A stretch of 64,000 bases of DNA from Tolypeutes matacus (Eukaryota; Chordata; Mammalia; Cingulata; Chlamyphoridae), in assembly GCA_026826555.1 (NCBI GenBank), contig JAKSZT010000142.1:1952497-2016496 (forward strand), written 5' to 3'. The position numbers and the translations under genes were made by a program. The stretch's first letter is position 1. Every line of letters starts with the position of its first letter. Below, piece after piece: positions 1-11,490 of this stretch. Below the pieces are notes generated by a model, which did not search any database, was not told the origin of the DNA, and was given only the letters and a program-made list of their open reading frames with translations.

Positions 1-424
1 CCCAAAACTATCTTGAAAAAGAAGAAAGTTGGAGGATTCACACCCCCCTGATTTAACATTTTAGTTCAAAACTACAGAAATCAAAACCATTTGGTACTTG
101 CACAAGGTTAGACATAGAGACCAAGGGAATCAAATTGAGACTTCAGAAATAAACACTTACACCTTTGGCTTGTTGGTTTTTGATGTGGGTGCCAAGTCCA
201 CTTGGTGGGGAAGGAATAGTCTCTTCAAGAAATGATGCTGGGAAAATTGGCTATCTATGTGCAAAAACATGAAGGTGGAACCCTACCTTATACAATAAAC
301 AAAACTTAACTTACATGAATCAAATACCTAAATATAAGTACTAAAATTATAAAACTCCTAGAGGGAAACATAGGGAAATACCTTCAGTACCTTGTGTTAT
401 GTAATGGTAGTCTAATACCACTGA
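1..424 (+). mobile_element. Old L1 fragment, ORF2 C-terminal part
   Basis: Degraded LINE-1 sense fragment. It reads like the ORF2 stretch after the reverse transcriptase: a pattern resembling 'K..WYLHK', then the 'local variant of NxLFxxMMLGKLAI' region, then the 'KILKLL..NIGKYLQ' region near 350-400. Stops and frameshifts are frequent. It is cut at about 424 by a younger L1 whose sequence restarts earlier in ORF2. No coding potential remains. Confidence 0.7.
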
Positions 425-3400
425 ATAGTCTAAAGCATATTGAAAAAGAAAAATCAAATCTGGGAATCTCACTACCTGACTTTAAAACATACTATAAAGC
501 TACAGTGGTCAAACTGCATGGTATTGGCACAAGGATATATATACTGACCAATGGAACCAAATTGAGAATTCTGATATAGATCCCCACATATACAGTCACT
601 TGATATTCAATAAGGCCACCAAGCCCACTCAACTCAGAGATAATGGCCTGTTCAAAAAATGGTGACTGGAGAACTGGATATCCATATCCAAAAGAATGAG
701 AGAGTAATATCACCTCACACTTTAAACAAAAATTAACTCAAGTTGGATCAAAAATATAAATATAAGAGCCAAAATCATAAAGATCTTGGAAGATAATGTA
801 GGGAAGCATCTACAGGACCTTGTATTAGGAAATGATTTCATGAAGTTTACAACCAAAGCATAAGCAACAAAAGAAAAAAATAAATAAATAGGACCTCTCC
901 AAAATTAAAAACTTTTGTACCACAAATGAGTATGTCAAGAAAGTGAAAAGGTAGCTTACTCAATGGGAGAAAATATTATCCAATTCTGGTGGAAATGTAG
1001 AATCGTGCAGCTAATGTGGATGACAGTTGGCAGTTCCTCAGGAAGCCAACTATAGAACTTCCATATGATCCACCAATCCCACTGCTAGTGATATGCCCAG
1101 AAGAAATGAAAGCAGGGACATGAAGAGATTTAAGCACACCAATATTCATAGCGACATTATTGCCAAAAGTTGGAAACAACCCAAATGTCCATGAGCAGAT
1201 AAATGGATGAACAAATTGTGGTACATATATAAAATGGACTATTACATAGCTATAAGAAGGAATGCAGCATTAAAAAACAGGATAACATTGATGAATCTTG
1301 AAGACCTTATGTTGAGTGAAGCAAGCCAAGCACTGAAGGACAAATATTACATGACCTCACTGATTTGAATTAAGCAAATTGAGCTGCCTCACAGAACTAG
1401 AGTCTAGAAGATAGGTTTACATGAAACAGAAAGGGAGAAGAAAGTTGTTAGTCAATACCCATATTGGCAAAATCTATGATAAGGTGGAAGGGTTTGGTTG
1501 TGCAGTGGATGTGAATAACAGTGGTGCAGTGATGTTATTGGGCTGGGCAGTGTTGTTCTTTAAGTAGGATGGGGTGAGGAGGGTGGATTAGACTGTCCAT
1601 GGAATTGGGGTGAGAGGGTGGAGGGAGCATATGAACTCTGGAGATTTATGGCCATGTGGTTGAAACTACAATGTTGTGAATATTCTTTTGGATAATATGG
1701 CAGGGGAGGCTTACTGGTTCAAGGTGTTGGATGTAGGGGGCATACAGGACAGGTTGTACCTTGGGCAGGCATTTAGAGAGTGTGTAGCATTCATCTTGTC
1801 ATAGTGTGTTGTATCAGGGGGTGGAGAATCACATAATGAGTGGCTAGGTGTTGGACTCCCGTCCTGGGGAGTCCTGCTATGATCTTAAATGGAGAGGCAG
1901 GAGTCTCTTGAGAGCATAGGCAGTACCTAATAGGGCCTTGAAGACAGACAAGTATATCAAGCCCTCTATGTTGTTGCAAATAATTATGAATCTGATCCTT
2001 CAATGAGTTAATCTTGGTGGTTACAATGGGTCCCAAGCAGAGAGACAGGGAGGAATAGAATAGATGGAACACAGGATATTTTGGGGACAATGAAAGTGTT
2101 CTATATGACCTTGCAAGGATGGATACAGACCATGTCAAACTTTATCACAATTCATAAAAGTGTGCAGTCTAAAATGTAACTCACAATGTAAATCATTGAT
2201 CATGGTTAGTAGCAATGTTTCCATTTTTGTACATCAATTGTAACAAATGAACCATCCACATGCAAAATGTTATTAATAGGTGAAAGAGGAAAAACTAGAG
2301 GAGGTTGGGTTTATGGGATTCACCTATATTCTGTATGTGGCCTTTCTGTAACCTAAAGCTTCTTTGAACAGAATGAAAAAAAATTAGACTCTGGGCAAAT
2401 AAATGGAAACAAATGTCACTGTACATCCAAGACAATAGATTTTAAGTGATGAAAGTTGTTAAAAAATTTTTAATTCATATTTTTAATTTTTAAAATTTTA
2501 TTTTTTCATTATTTCAAACATAAAAATTTTTTTTGTATTTCATTTGTTATTTTTAAAACCATCATTATTATATCATTTTCTTATTAATTGTATTCGGTTA
2601 CTTGTTTGCTTCAATTTTGAAGACGTTTTGGATCACAGGCGGGTTACATCTCCGACAGGGGAATACATTGGTATGAGGTGTCAGAGATGGGGGATTCATG
2701 GGAGTAGTTTCACCTGAGGCATACCAATAAGGAATACGAATGTGCTCAAGTGTTCATGGAGCATTGTCACAGTGGGTGGAGATCTACACAATAATCAAAG
2801 AAATATAAAATTTCCACCCTGGGGTGCTCTGCCACTTTCTCTAATGTGACAGCAAAAGTCTCCTGAGAATAGGGGCAGAGACTAGTGAAGGAGGATGGAC
2901 GATTGATGGGCCCTTGATTGTGATGACTGTATTTATGAACCTTGACTTCTGAAATTGAAACTTAGCTTTGTATCCTAAGGTGCCTAAACGTTACTTTCTG
3001 AAAGCCTCCTATGCTCAAATGTGGCTTCTCTCTAAGCCAAAACTCAGCGTATAAATGCATTACCTTCCCCACAGCATAGGATATGACTCCCAGGGATGAG
3101 TCTACCTGGTACCTAGGGATTAGCACCAAGCACCAACTAGTAAGGCTACTGGAAAAAGACCTTGACCAAAAAGGGGAAAGGGTAAAGACAAATGTGTTTA
3201 TATGGCTAGTCTTCAATGTGAGCCAGGGTCATTTCAGAGGTTACCCTTATGCACATCTCAGCAGGATCTCATAGACTGCCAAAGTAAATATTACCTCAAA
3301 TAGCAGGGCTCTGGAGACATCCATACACTCTAGGCAGGGCAAGCAGCTCAGGAGTTTGGTACCCTGCCAGTGGGCCCTACTTTGGAACTTATGCTCCACA

Positions 3401-4215
3401 GTGTGATAGAGTTGAATTCAGTTGTGTTTTCCCTACACATGGCTATGCTGCCCCTCTATTTGAACCTATAGCTAGTACTAGAGTTGATAGTTGTATGTCC
3501 AAGAGACTTAAATCTTTGGCTGTCCATGTGCCAGTTGGACCCTGAATCTCCACAGACTTGCAACACCTACTCTCCAGTTCATTGGACTTACCCAGGACAA
3601 TTAACAAGGAGAAGATGACTGAAAAATGACCATCTCAAGGAACAGAGAGAGTCTGCAACTGCAAGTAACAAAGTCCCCTCCATCTGTTCCATAGGACCTA
3701 AGTCCCCTCTTAATTAGAGGTGGAGTGGGCATCACCATAACAGAATCCTCAGGATTGGGGATTGGACAATGGCCTAGAGTAGACTTACAGTTTTTTTTTA
3801 CTGTAAACTTGTTGTGATCCTAGCAATGGAAGAACTTTTATCATGGAGATGGAGGCAGTGGCCACTGGAGGTTCTGAGTGGAGAGAGAGGGAAAAATAGG
3901 TTAATTGGGGAGCATTTTTGGGACTTGGGAATTATCCTGAATGACATTTCAATGACATATACAGGCCAGTGTATATCATATAATAACTTGCAAAAATGTG
4001 TGGAAGAGATCATAAACTTCAATGTAAACTATAATCATTGCTTAGTGTTAATGATCCAATATGTGCTCATCAATTGTAACAAATGTACCAAACTAATGAA
4101 AGATGTTGCTGATGTGGGAAAATGTGGGAGGGCTAGGGAAGGGGGCATATGGGAATCACTATATTTTTTGTGTAACATTTATATAATCTAAATTTCTTTA
4201 AAAAAGAAAAAATTT
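425..4215 (+). mobile_element. 5'-truncated L1 with ORF2 C-terminus and ~2.8 kb 3' UTR
   Basis: Sense L1 that starts in the ORF2 stretch matching residues just after the RT domain of the younger L1 at 63265. The ORF2 C-terminal end is readable up to a TGA at 1366-1368, although an internal deletion near 975 removes the segment present at 4810-5130 in the next copy. From 1369 to about 4205 the sequence is noncoding and ends with the tail signature 'TAATCTAAATTTCTTTAAA' and an A-rich stretch. The same 3' region recurs in order at 14846-17080 and as short tails at 8214, 22090, 39010, 55514 and 56280, so I read it as one L1 family's 3' UTR. That makes it unusually long. Confidence 0.8.
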
Positions 4216-4244
4216 ACAAAATTACATTAAAGAAACAAAAAACA

Positions 4245-4503
4245 AAGACATGTTGAAAAAGAAAAATGAAATCAGAGGAATCATCCTAACTGACTTTAAA
4301 ACATAGTACAAAGCTACAGTGGTCAAAACTGCATGGTATTGGCACAAGGATAGATATACTGACCAATGGAATCGAATTGAGATTTCTGATATAGATCCTC
4401 ACATATACAGTCAACTGATATTCAACAAAGCCACCGAGCACACTCTACTGGGAGAGAATGGCCTTTAAAACAAATTGTGCTTGGAGAACTGGATATCCAT
4501 ATT

Positions 4504-4542
<39 letters not shown>

Positions 4543-5925
4543 TATCACCTCATACCTTATACAAAATTAACTCAATATGGATCAAAGATATAAATAAAAA
4601 AGCCAAGACCATAAAGATTTTGGAAGATAATGTAGGGAAGCATCTACAGGATCTTGTATTAGGAAATGGTTTCATGAACTTTACACCCAAAACACTAGCA
4701 ATGAAAGAAAAAACAGATAAATGGGACCTCCTCAAAACTGAAAACTTTTGCACCTCAAAGGAGCTTGTTAAGAAAGTGAAAAGGCAGCTTACTCAATGGG
4801 AGAAAATATTTGGTAACCATATATCTGATAGGGGCCTAATATCCAGCATATATAAAGAAAATCTATACCCTGAAAATAAAAAGACAAACAACCCATTTAA
4901 AAAATGGGCAACTGATTTAAATAGATACTTCTCCACAGAAGAAACACAGATGGCTAAAAAGCACATGAAAAGATGTTCAACATCACTATTAAGGGAAATG
5001 CAAATCAAAACTACAATGAGATATCATCTTACACGCATTAGACTCATGGCTATTAAAAAAAAAAAACAGAGTTTTTTTTTGTGTTGGAGAGGATGTGGAG
5101 GAATGGGTACCCTTATCCACTGCTGATGGGAATATAGAATCATGCAGCCATTGTGGAGGACAGTACGGCAGTTCCTCAGGAAGTTAGCTATAGAACTTCC
5201 ATATGATCCAGCAATCCCACTGCTGGGTATATAACCAGAAGAAATGAAAGCAGGGACACAAAACAGATATATGCACACCAATGTTCATAGCAGCATTATT
5301 CACTATTGTCAAAAGCTGGAAACAACCCAAATATCCATTAACAGATGAATGGATAAACTAATTGTGGTATATAGAACAATGGAATGTTACTTAGCTGTAA
5401 GAAGTAATGCAGTGCTAACACACAGTATAACTGGATGAATCTTGAAGACCGTATGTTGAGTGAAACAAGCCAGTCACTGAAGGACAAATATTATACGACC
5501 CTACTGATATGAATTAAGCAAATTGAGCTGTCTCAGAGAGCTAGAGTCTGGAAACTAGGTTTACAGGAGACAGAAAGTGAGAAGAAGGTTGAGAGTAAAT
5601 GCCCATATGGGCAAAAACTATGATAAGGTGGAAGGGTTTAGTTGTGCAGTTAATGGATATAATAGTAGTGCAGTAATTCTATTAGGCTAAACATTGCTCG
5701 TCTGTGAGGGGGATAGGATGGGTTGGTCTGACTATGGAACTGGGGAGAGTTTTGGGGGAGGCAGCAGATGAACTATGGGGATTTGTGGGTATATGGTTGA
5801 AACTACAACTTTGGCAATGTTCTTTGGTAAGTATAGCAGAGGAGGCTTACTGGTTTAAGGTATTAGAAGTTGTGGGAATGTGTGACAGGTCATACCTGGG
5901 GCAAGCTTCTCTGGAGTGTGTAGCA
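4245..5925 (+). mobile_element. L1 fragment: ORF2 C-terminus and start of 3' UTR
   Basis: Sense L1 following directly on the A-rich tail of the previous copy. An open stretch at 4620-5126 still encodes the end of ORF2, including the C-terminal cysteine-rich start 'CWRGCG'. ORF2 ends at a TGA near 5517, after which the 3' UTR matches 1369-1785. It stops at about 5925, where antisense L1 ORF1 sequence begins, so the distal 3' UTR and tail are missing. Its 5' truncation point is the same ORF2 site as in the copy starting at 425. Confidence 0.8.
4507..4539. repeat. (GA)n microsatellite
   Basis: About 16 uninterrupted GA dinucleotides inside L1 ORF2-derived sequence. It replaces the position where other L1 copies read 'CCAAAAGAATGAGAGA', so it probably grew from a short GAGAGA seed. 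Confidence 0.95.
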
Positions 5926-6780
5926 TCAGTAATTTTTTCTTCTGCCTGTTCAAAGCTGTTTTATGTCCTTCTAGTATATTTTTTATTTCTTGTATTGTTC
6001 CATTCAACACCATCAGATCTGTTATCTTCTACATATGTTTACAATTTCTTCTGTGTGTTCCCCCAGTGTCTTCTAAATATCCTTTTCCTCTTCCTTCACT
6101 TCATTAGGTTGATTCATGATATTTGGTCATCCTTGATTAGTTGATCCACATTCTGCATCTCATCTTGTTTTTCATTTTGATCATTAGACTGTGCCATGTC
6201 TTCCTGTTTCTCAGTATGGCTTGTAAATTTTTGTCATTTCTCAAGAGTCCAATGGAGAAGCCTTTTGAGAGTATACGGGGCATTCCCTTGTCCCTAAATA
6301 GAATTCTCATTTCAAACGAGATTCTTATAGCTGGATCTCATGGAATCTCTCAGGAGGTTTCCAGGTGGGGAACCTCTTCGCAGCTGTCTCTGAAAGTAAG
6401 AAAGGCAAGAGCTTCACACCAGTTGTGCTTCCCTGGGAGCTCTTTGCCCACACCAGGTCTGCATAGACCAGGGAAGGCAAAAATCACACTGTGAGAAGGA
6501 TCACATGTGAAGAGGGGATGAGTTACTCCCACAGCAGGAACTTATCATACTTTTGTTGTCCTTGAGATGAGGAAGGGGGCAGTGAGAGAGATCCCTGGGT
6601 CCAGCAGCAGCCCCAGCTTTGAGAAGGAGAGGTAAAGCCCATCTCACTGGTCTCCTGCTCCCAGCCTGGGAGCAAGGGAGGATTCCCAATTCCAGAATTT
6701 GTGGAGCCCTTCCCCAGGGGTTCTGGGAGTTTGGGACTCACCCCAGCTCTGGAATGTTTGGGTGTGTGAGGAAGTGGTAG
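5926..6780 (-). mobile_element. Antisense L1: ORF1 start and 5' UTR
   Basis: Read on the minus strand, 5926-6200 matches the beginning of ORF1 of the L1 at 59672, including the '(E)QLIK' stretch, the 'LKELKEEIKD' stretch and 'KKTLGEHTE'-like residues; the likely ATG lies near 6197. Upstream on the minus strand (6200-6780) is GC-richer sequence that fits an L1 5' UTR of another subfamily. The sense L1 at 4245-5925 joins it head on, so this is a rearranged junction and not a standard twin-priming product, in which the inverted part comes first. Confidence 0.65.
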
Positions 6781-7060
6781 GAGGTTATGAGGGGTGCAGA
6801 AAAGAAGGGAGCACCAGCTAGTGTGCCACTCCAGATCAGCCTAGGCTGCAGCCCTCCCAGAGAGATCCACACCTGTTCTATTTGGAAAGAAAACCAAGAA
6901 GTCTGTCAAGAGAACAGAGACCATGAAAGGGGCAGAGAAAGGCTTCAGGGGGAAAGGAAGCTGGAGCAGAGGATAAGAATCTACCAAGAGATTCTACTAA
7001 AATATAATTCAGTAAGTTGGCTTGACAGAAAATATGGAGAAAATAAAATCTTCCTTTTGT
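6781..7060. other. Unassigned 280 bp, possibly L1 5' UTR
   Basis: GC-moderate stretch with a short open frame at 6787-7062 that has no recognisable protein features. It may continue the antisense L1 5' UTR to its left. I cannot assign it. Confidence 0.3.
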
Positions 7061-7062
7061 AG

Positions 7063-7498
7063 GTGTTTTAGTTATTATAGGTGTTTTGGTTTCCTCATAC
7101 CAAGCAATGGATTGGCATAAAGAATGGGAAGTTATTGGCTCACAGTTTTAAGGTTAGATGAAGTCCAAATCAAAGCACTCTTAGGGCCATTGGCATTCTC
7201 GGGCTGGCTAGTGGTGACCCCTGTCTTAGCTTCTCTATCAAATGATGATGAAAATGAAGGCCTCTCCTGGCTTCTCCTCTTCCAGTTTCCGTTGCCTTTC
7301 AGCTTCTGGCTTCTCCCTCTTTGGCTTTTTCTCTTGCTGTGACCTTTTCTATAATGCCTTCAGTAAGAGGATTAAGAACCCTTTTCAGGTTTATCTGATA
7401 TAACCTCATCAAAAGGTCCTATTCACAAGGGTTCACATGCACAGGAATAGATTGTTTAAGAACATGTTTTTCTGGGATACATAATTACAAACTGCCAC
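7063..7498 (+). repeat. LTR-like interspersed repeat
   Basis: Starts with TGTTTTAGTTA-type sequence and ends '..ATAATTACAAACTGCCACAC'. It is a diverged relative of the repeat at 56547-57256, which has TG...CA ends and a 5-bp target duplication. Both share the 'ATTGGC..TAAAGAATGGG'-like early part and the clustered 'GGCTTCTC'-type middle. The family name is uncertain. Confidence 0.5.
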
Positions 7499-8074
7499 AC
7501 TAGATGTTACAAAAATTTTTAAATAATGAGGGAAATGATTCAATTTTAATTAGCCACAAAAAATAAGAAAAACCACAATAGGAATAAACTTTGAAGATAT
7601 GTTTAAGAATCATGAAGGAAATAATAAATATTTACTGATGTACATAGAAGAAAGCTGAAAAAAATGAGGGGCATATGTGATTCCTCATAAAGCTGATTAG
7701 TTGTTAAGAGTAAAAAAATTTGCCAAAGTAAATATACAAATTCAATGCAATTTAAACATAATTCCTATAAGGTTGGAGATAAGTTGTTATATAGGTTGAA
7801 ACTTGGTGAAGAGATTTTTTTAAATCTTGTTTTAAATAATGAATTTTAAAATTAGATTAAAATTTTTAAAATGTAGAATAATGCCATTAGGATTTCACCT
7901 AACATATACAAAAAAAGATATTTAAAACTAGTTTGATTAAAAGTGTGGTAGATAAATTTTTAAATAATAGGTCCACTGTACATTATATAGTACAGAAATA
8001 TATTCATTTTGGGAAAATTCATATTTGATAAAGGTTATATTGAATGCAAATGAGGAAAAGAGGAAATATTAATT
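7499..8074. other. AT-rich, probably degraded L1
   Basis: No gene is visible. Phrases near 7730-7770 ('ATTCAATGCAATTTAAACAT') resemble decayed L1 ORF2 sequence in the sense orientation. The same old element may continue at 8632-9015, split by the insertion at 8092-8614. Confidence 0.35.
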
Positions 8075-8091
8075 AAAAGTGTGGACATATT

Positions 8092-8614
8092 TTCAAAATG
8101 ATATATAAATATATATGCATATATGTGTATTTGCTTACAAAAATGTTATTTATATATATATATATATATACATATATTTTAAGAGGTGCTTAGATTACCC
8201 AAAATATTACACAGATCCCAGAGCAGAGTGGGCATCACCATCCCAGAATCCTCAGGATTGGGGAATGAATGATGGACTAGAGTAGACTTACTCTTATTCT
8301 GCTATAGACTTGTTATTCTAGAAATGGAAGAACTTTTATCATTGATATGAAGGCTGTGGCCACTGGAGATTCTGTGCAGGAGAGAGTTTAAATATAATGT
8401 AAACTATAATCCATACTTAGGAGCAATCCTCCAATATTTGTTCATCAACTGTAACAAATGTACCACACTGATGAACGATATTATTAATTGTGGGAAGGGT
8501 AGGGAGTGGGACATATGGGAATCCCCTACATTTTTTATGTAACATTTATGTGATATAAGTATCTTTTAAAAATGTATTAAAGAAAATAAATGTGGGAGTG
8601 TAAAATTAGAAAAA
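8092..8614 (+). mobile_element. Composite L1 3'-end insertion with inverted left part
   Basis: The insertion is bounded by a 17-bp target-site duplication, AAAAGTGTGGACATATT at 8075-8091 and 8615-8631. The left part (8092 to about 8213) is an L1 tail plus flank in the minus orientation, almost identical to 11210-11310. The right part (about 8214-8600) is the L1 3' UTR end in the plus orientation, finishing in an A-rich tail. The duplication shows that both parts arrived in one event. Confidence 0.75.
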
Positions 8615-8631
8615 AAAAGTGTGGACATATT

Positions 8632-9015
8632 AAAATGTGATTCTACATATCATTTTACATAGATATAATCTAGATGGATTAACAATATCCACTTCAAAAC
8701 ATGTACCAAGACTCAAGAAAACTTACAAAAATTCATTTATAATCTTTGTATGGAAAGACATTTTTAAGAAAATTTTCCAACCCAAAATTTGTAATAGAAC
8801 AGCTTAACAAAATTGACTTCATAAAGTATTAAGAACTAAATTTTGTGCCATTGACCATGCTAAATGACAAAGTTTTTTTTTTTTTTGTAGTCTAACTAAT
8901 GAGATGATAGCCAGTATAAGATTTCATTTACCACTATATATTACTACAAAATCTTAGCAAAATCTTTTCAAGTTTGCATAGATCAGACAGTCATCAAGGC
9001 AGGTCTATGATTCTT
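8632..9015. other. AT-rich, probably degraded L1 ORF2
   Basis: No gene. It contains a decayed stretch resembling L1 sequence near 8810-8850 and a T-run at 8873-8886. It sits between the composite L1 insertion and the ERVL LTR. Confidence 0.35.
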
Positions 9016-9454
9016 TATTAGGGTTCTCTAGGGAAACAGACCTGACAGGAGATATCTGTAATTATCATGAGATTTTTATAAGAACTTTCTCATGTGACTA
9101 TAACAACTCGCAAATCCAAAATCTGTAGGACAGGGTGCCAGCCAGGAACTCCAGTGAAGGTTCTTGATGAATTCACCTGGAGAAGCTGGCTGGCTCAGGT
9201 AGAGATGGAAATTCTCTCTTCTGACTGTTGAAATCATAACTTTTCATTTTAAAGCCTTCAGTTGATTGTATGAGACTTCTCTCATTGTTGAAGGCAATCT
9301 CCTCAGCTGATTGCAAAAGTTATCATCCATAGATTTAATCAACATACTGATTTAAGGCCACAAAATGTTCTCAGAGAACAATCAGGTCAGTGGTTGCTTG
9401 ACCAAACAACGGGACACCATCCCCTGGCCAAGTTGACACATGAAAACAACCATC
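9016..9454 (-). repeat. MLT2-like LTR (3' LTR of the ERVL)
   Basis: On the minus strand it begins TGATGGTTGTTTTCATGTGT, runs through the 'CAACTTGGCCAGG' stretch and ends near 'CTGTTTCCCTAGAGAACCC'. These are hallmarks of mammalian MLT2/ERVL LTRs. Its position next to the antisense dUTPase and integrase makes it the 3' LTR. Confidence 0.75.
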
Positions 9455-9989
9455 AGTTCAAGTCAGCTTGGCATCCATACACATCACCTTAAACCATACA
9501 TAATCTGTAAATGAAAACTAATAATCATTTTTCACCTAGCAATACTTAATTGTCCTGTCTACAACCAGAAATGTACTGGTTCAAGACTATGTACAAGGCC
9601 TTGGGCAATATTCACTCTTAAACTTACAACCTATAACTTAAATACTATGACATGAGAATAATACAATGTATGTCATATAATAGGGGATAAGATAGGGAAG
9701 AAAACAAAAATATTTGCTTTACATACATATACAAACATTCTGATAAAACAAGGAATAAATATTCTTAAAAATTACAATCATTCTTTCTGTAACTGATCAC
9801 ATGGTCATAGCTTGTATTTACCCCTACCTTCTTCCACTACTCATTCCATGTTCCCTTTACCCTCAGTAAGCACTTTAGCTGGGTATGGTTCTTTGCCAGT
9901 GGAGTGACCCAAAACTTCATTCCTGAAGTTTCTGGGCCATTTATATTCCAGTCTGGATTAGGTAGTTACAGTTTTCCAATGACTTTAAT

Positions 9990-10330
9990 CAGAAGGCATG
10001 GTAGTACCCAGAGGTACCCTAGGGGATCTTCTGTATTCAGGCAAACTCTTCTTAACCTTCATTGTGTAGTTGCAGTCATATTTCCCCTTGATAGTCAGGA
10101 TCAATCACCCCAGCCAGTACAGTAATTCTTTTCCTTTCCTGTTGATTCAGAGCCATGAGGAAACAAGAGGCCGGGTGGCAGTCTTAACTTCTAGTTCAAT
10201 GGAGTCACTGTTGTGTCTATTGATGGGAGCACTCCTCCTTTTGGAATTAATACCTGTAGACCAGCAGCACTTAAAGTTTCAGGGACAGGAAGCAAAAATT
10301 TTTCTACTGTATCACTAAGAATAATAGTGA
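9990..10330 (-). pseudogene. ERVL dUTPase remnant
   Basis: Minus-strand translation at 10082-10111 gives GVIDPDYQGE, the conserved dUTPase motif that surrounds the catalytic aspartate. It lies between integrase (higher coordinates) and the LTR (lower coordinates), as expected for ERVL. Surrounding frames are broken, so only a relic is claimed. The boundaries are approximate. Confidence 0.7.
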
Positions 10331-10399
10331 GTGGTTCTACTCACATTTCCACCCCAGATTCCTGGACCTATGAAATCTGAGTATGTGAGAAACAACACG

Positions 10400-10960
10400 A
10401 TAGAGTGAACGCAGATTAGAGCATATGCAGCCTTCTGGAGAACATTTCCTCAGCCCTGTAAGGCAATACTACAATCTAGTTGGTGCCACAATTGAGTCTT
10501 CAAAAGACCATTCCACTGTTCTAGCAATCCACCTGCTTCAAATTGATGGGGAACAAAATAAGAGCAGTGAATTCCATGAGCATATGCCCATTTCTACCAT
10601 TCATTTGCCATGAAGTGGGTTCCTTTATCTAAAGAAATGCTGTGTGGAATACCATGATGGTGCATAAGGCGTTCTGTAAGTCCACAGCTTGTAGTTTTGG
10701 CAGAAGCACTGCATGCAAGGAAGCTAAACCTCTATCTAGAGTATGTGTCTGTTCCAGTTAAAACAAATTACTGTCCCTTCCATGACGGAAGTGGTCCAAT
10801 GTAATCAACCTGTCAGCAGGTAGCAGGCTGAACATCTCGGGGAAAGGTGCCATTCTGGATACTGAGCGTGGGTCTCTGCTGCTGGCAAATTGGGCAACCA
10901 TCAGTGGCTGTAGTGAGGTTGGATTTGGTGAGTGGAACTCTATGTTTCATAATCTCCATC
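10400..10960 (-). pseudogene. ERVL integrase remnant
   Basis: Minus-strand codons at 10792-10806 read DYIGP, the segment around the first catalytic aspartate of the integrase core. An in-frame TAA lies at 10768-10770, 12 codons further on, so the frame is dead. The region between 10850 and 10960 matches the cysteine/histidine-type N-terminal part only loosely. Confidence 0.65.
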
Positions 10961-11133
10961 TTTACCATAATGAGCACTTTTTCATGGGCCTACTGGGTAA
11001 TGACAGGAGTGCTTAAGGAAAGAGACCTACCGTTATCCATCAAAATGGTCATCTTATCCACTTGATTATTAAAATATTCCTCTGTTGATTTCACCCTCTG
11101 GTGAGCATTCACATGGAACACAAATATCTTCAT

Positions 11134-11490
11134 GTCTTTTTTTTTTTTTTTTTTTTTTTTTATTATGGGTAAAAATCAAAATTCTCACAATACATACAAA
11201 CATTTGTAAAATGATATATAAATATATATGCATATATGTGTATTTGCTTACAAAAATGTTATTTTTATATATATATATACATATATTTTAAGAGGTGCTT
11301 AGATTACCTAAAATATTATATGGAACCCACTCGGATTCCCATGTTGCCCACCTCCCACACCTCCCACCACATCCAACACAAACATCTCCCATAGTGTGGC
11401 CCACCAACCTCAATGAACTTACACATCCTGGAGCCTTGCCACCAACCATAGACCACAGTTCACACTGTAGACCACACACACACGCCCTCT
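11134..11490 (-). mobile_element. Antisense L1 3' tail inserted in ERVL RNase H region
   Basis: Begins with a T27 run at 11134-11160 (poly-A tail on the minus strand). This is followed by about 130 bp of AT-rich sequence, then the L1 3'-end signature (minus-strand 'GGTAATCTAAGCACCTCTTA') and L1 3' UTR up to about 11490. The ERVL frame continues on both sides. The 100 bp at 11210-11310 also occurs at 8096-8213. Confidence 0.75.

Noticed and set aside
3814..4191. 125-codon open frame
   Set aside because: Falls in the L1 3' UTR; related copies at 8300-8560 and 16680-17040 do not keep the frame.
4620..5126. 168-codon frame as a separate gene
   Set aside because: It is the C-terminal end of L1 ORF2.
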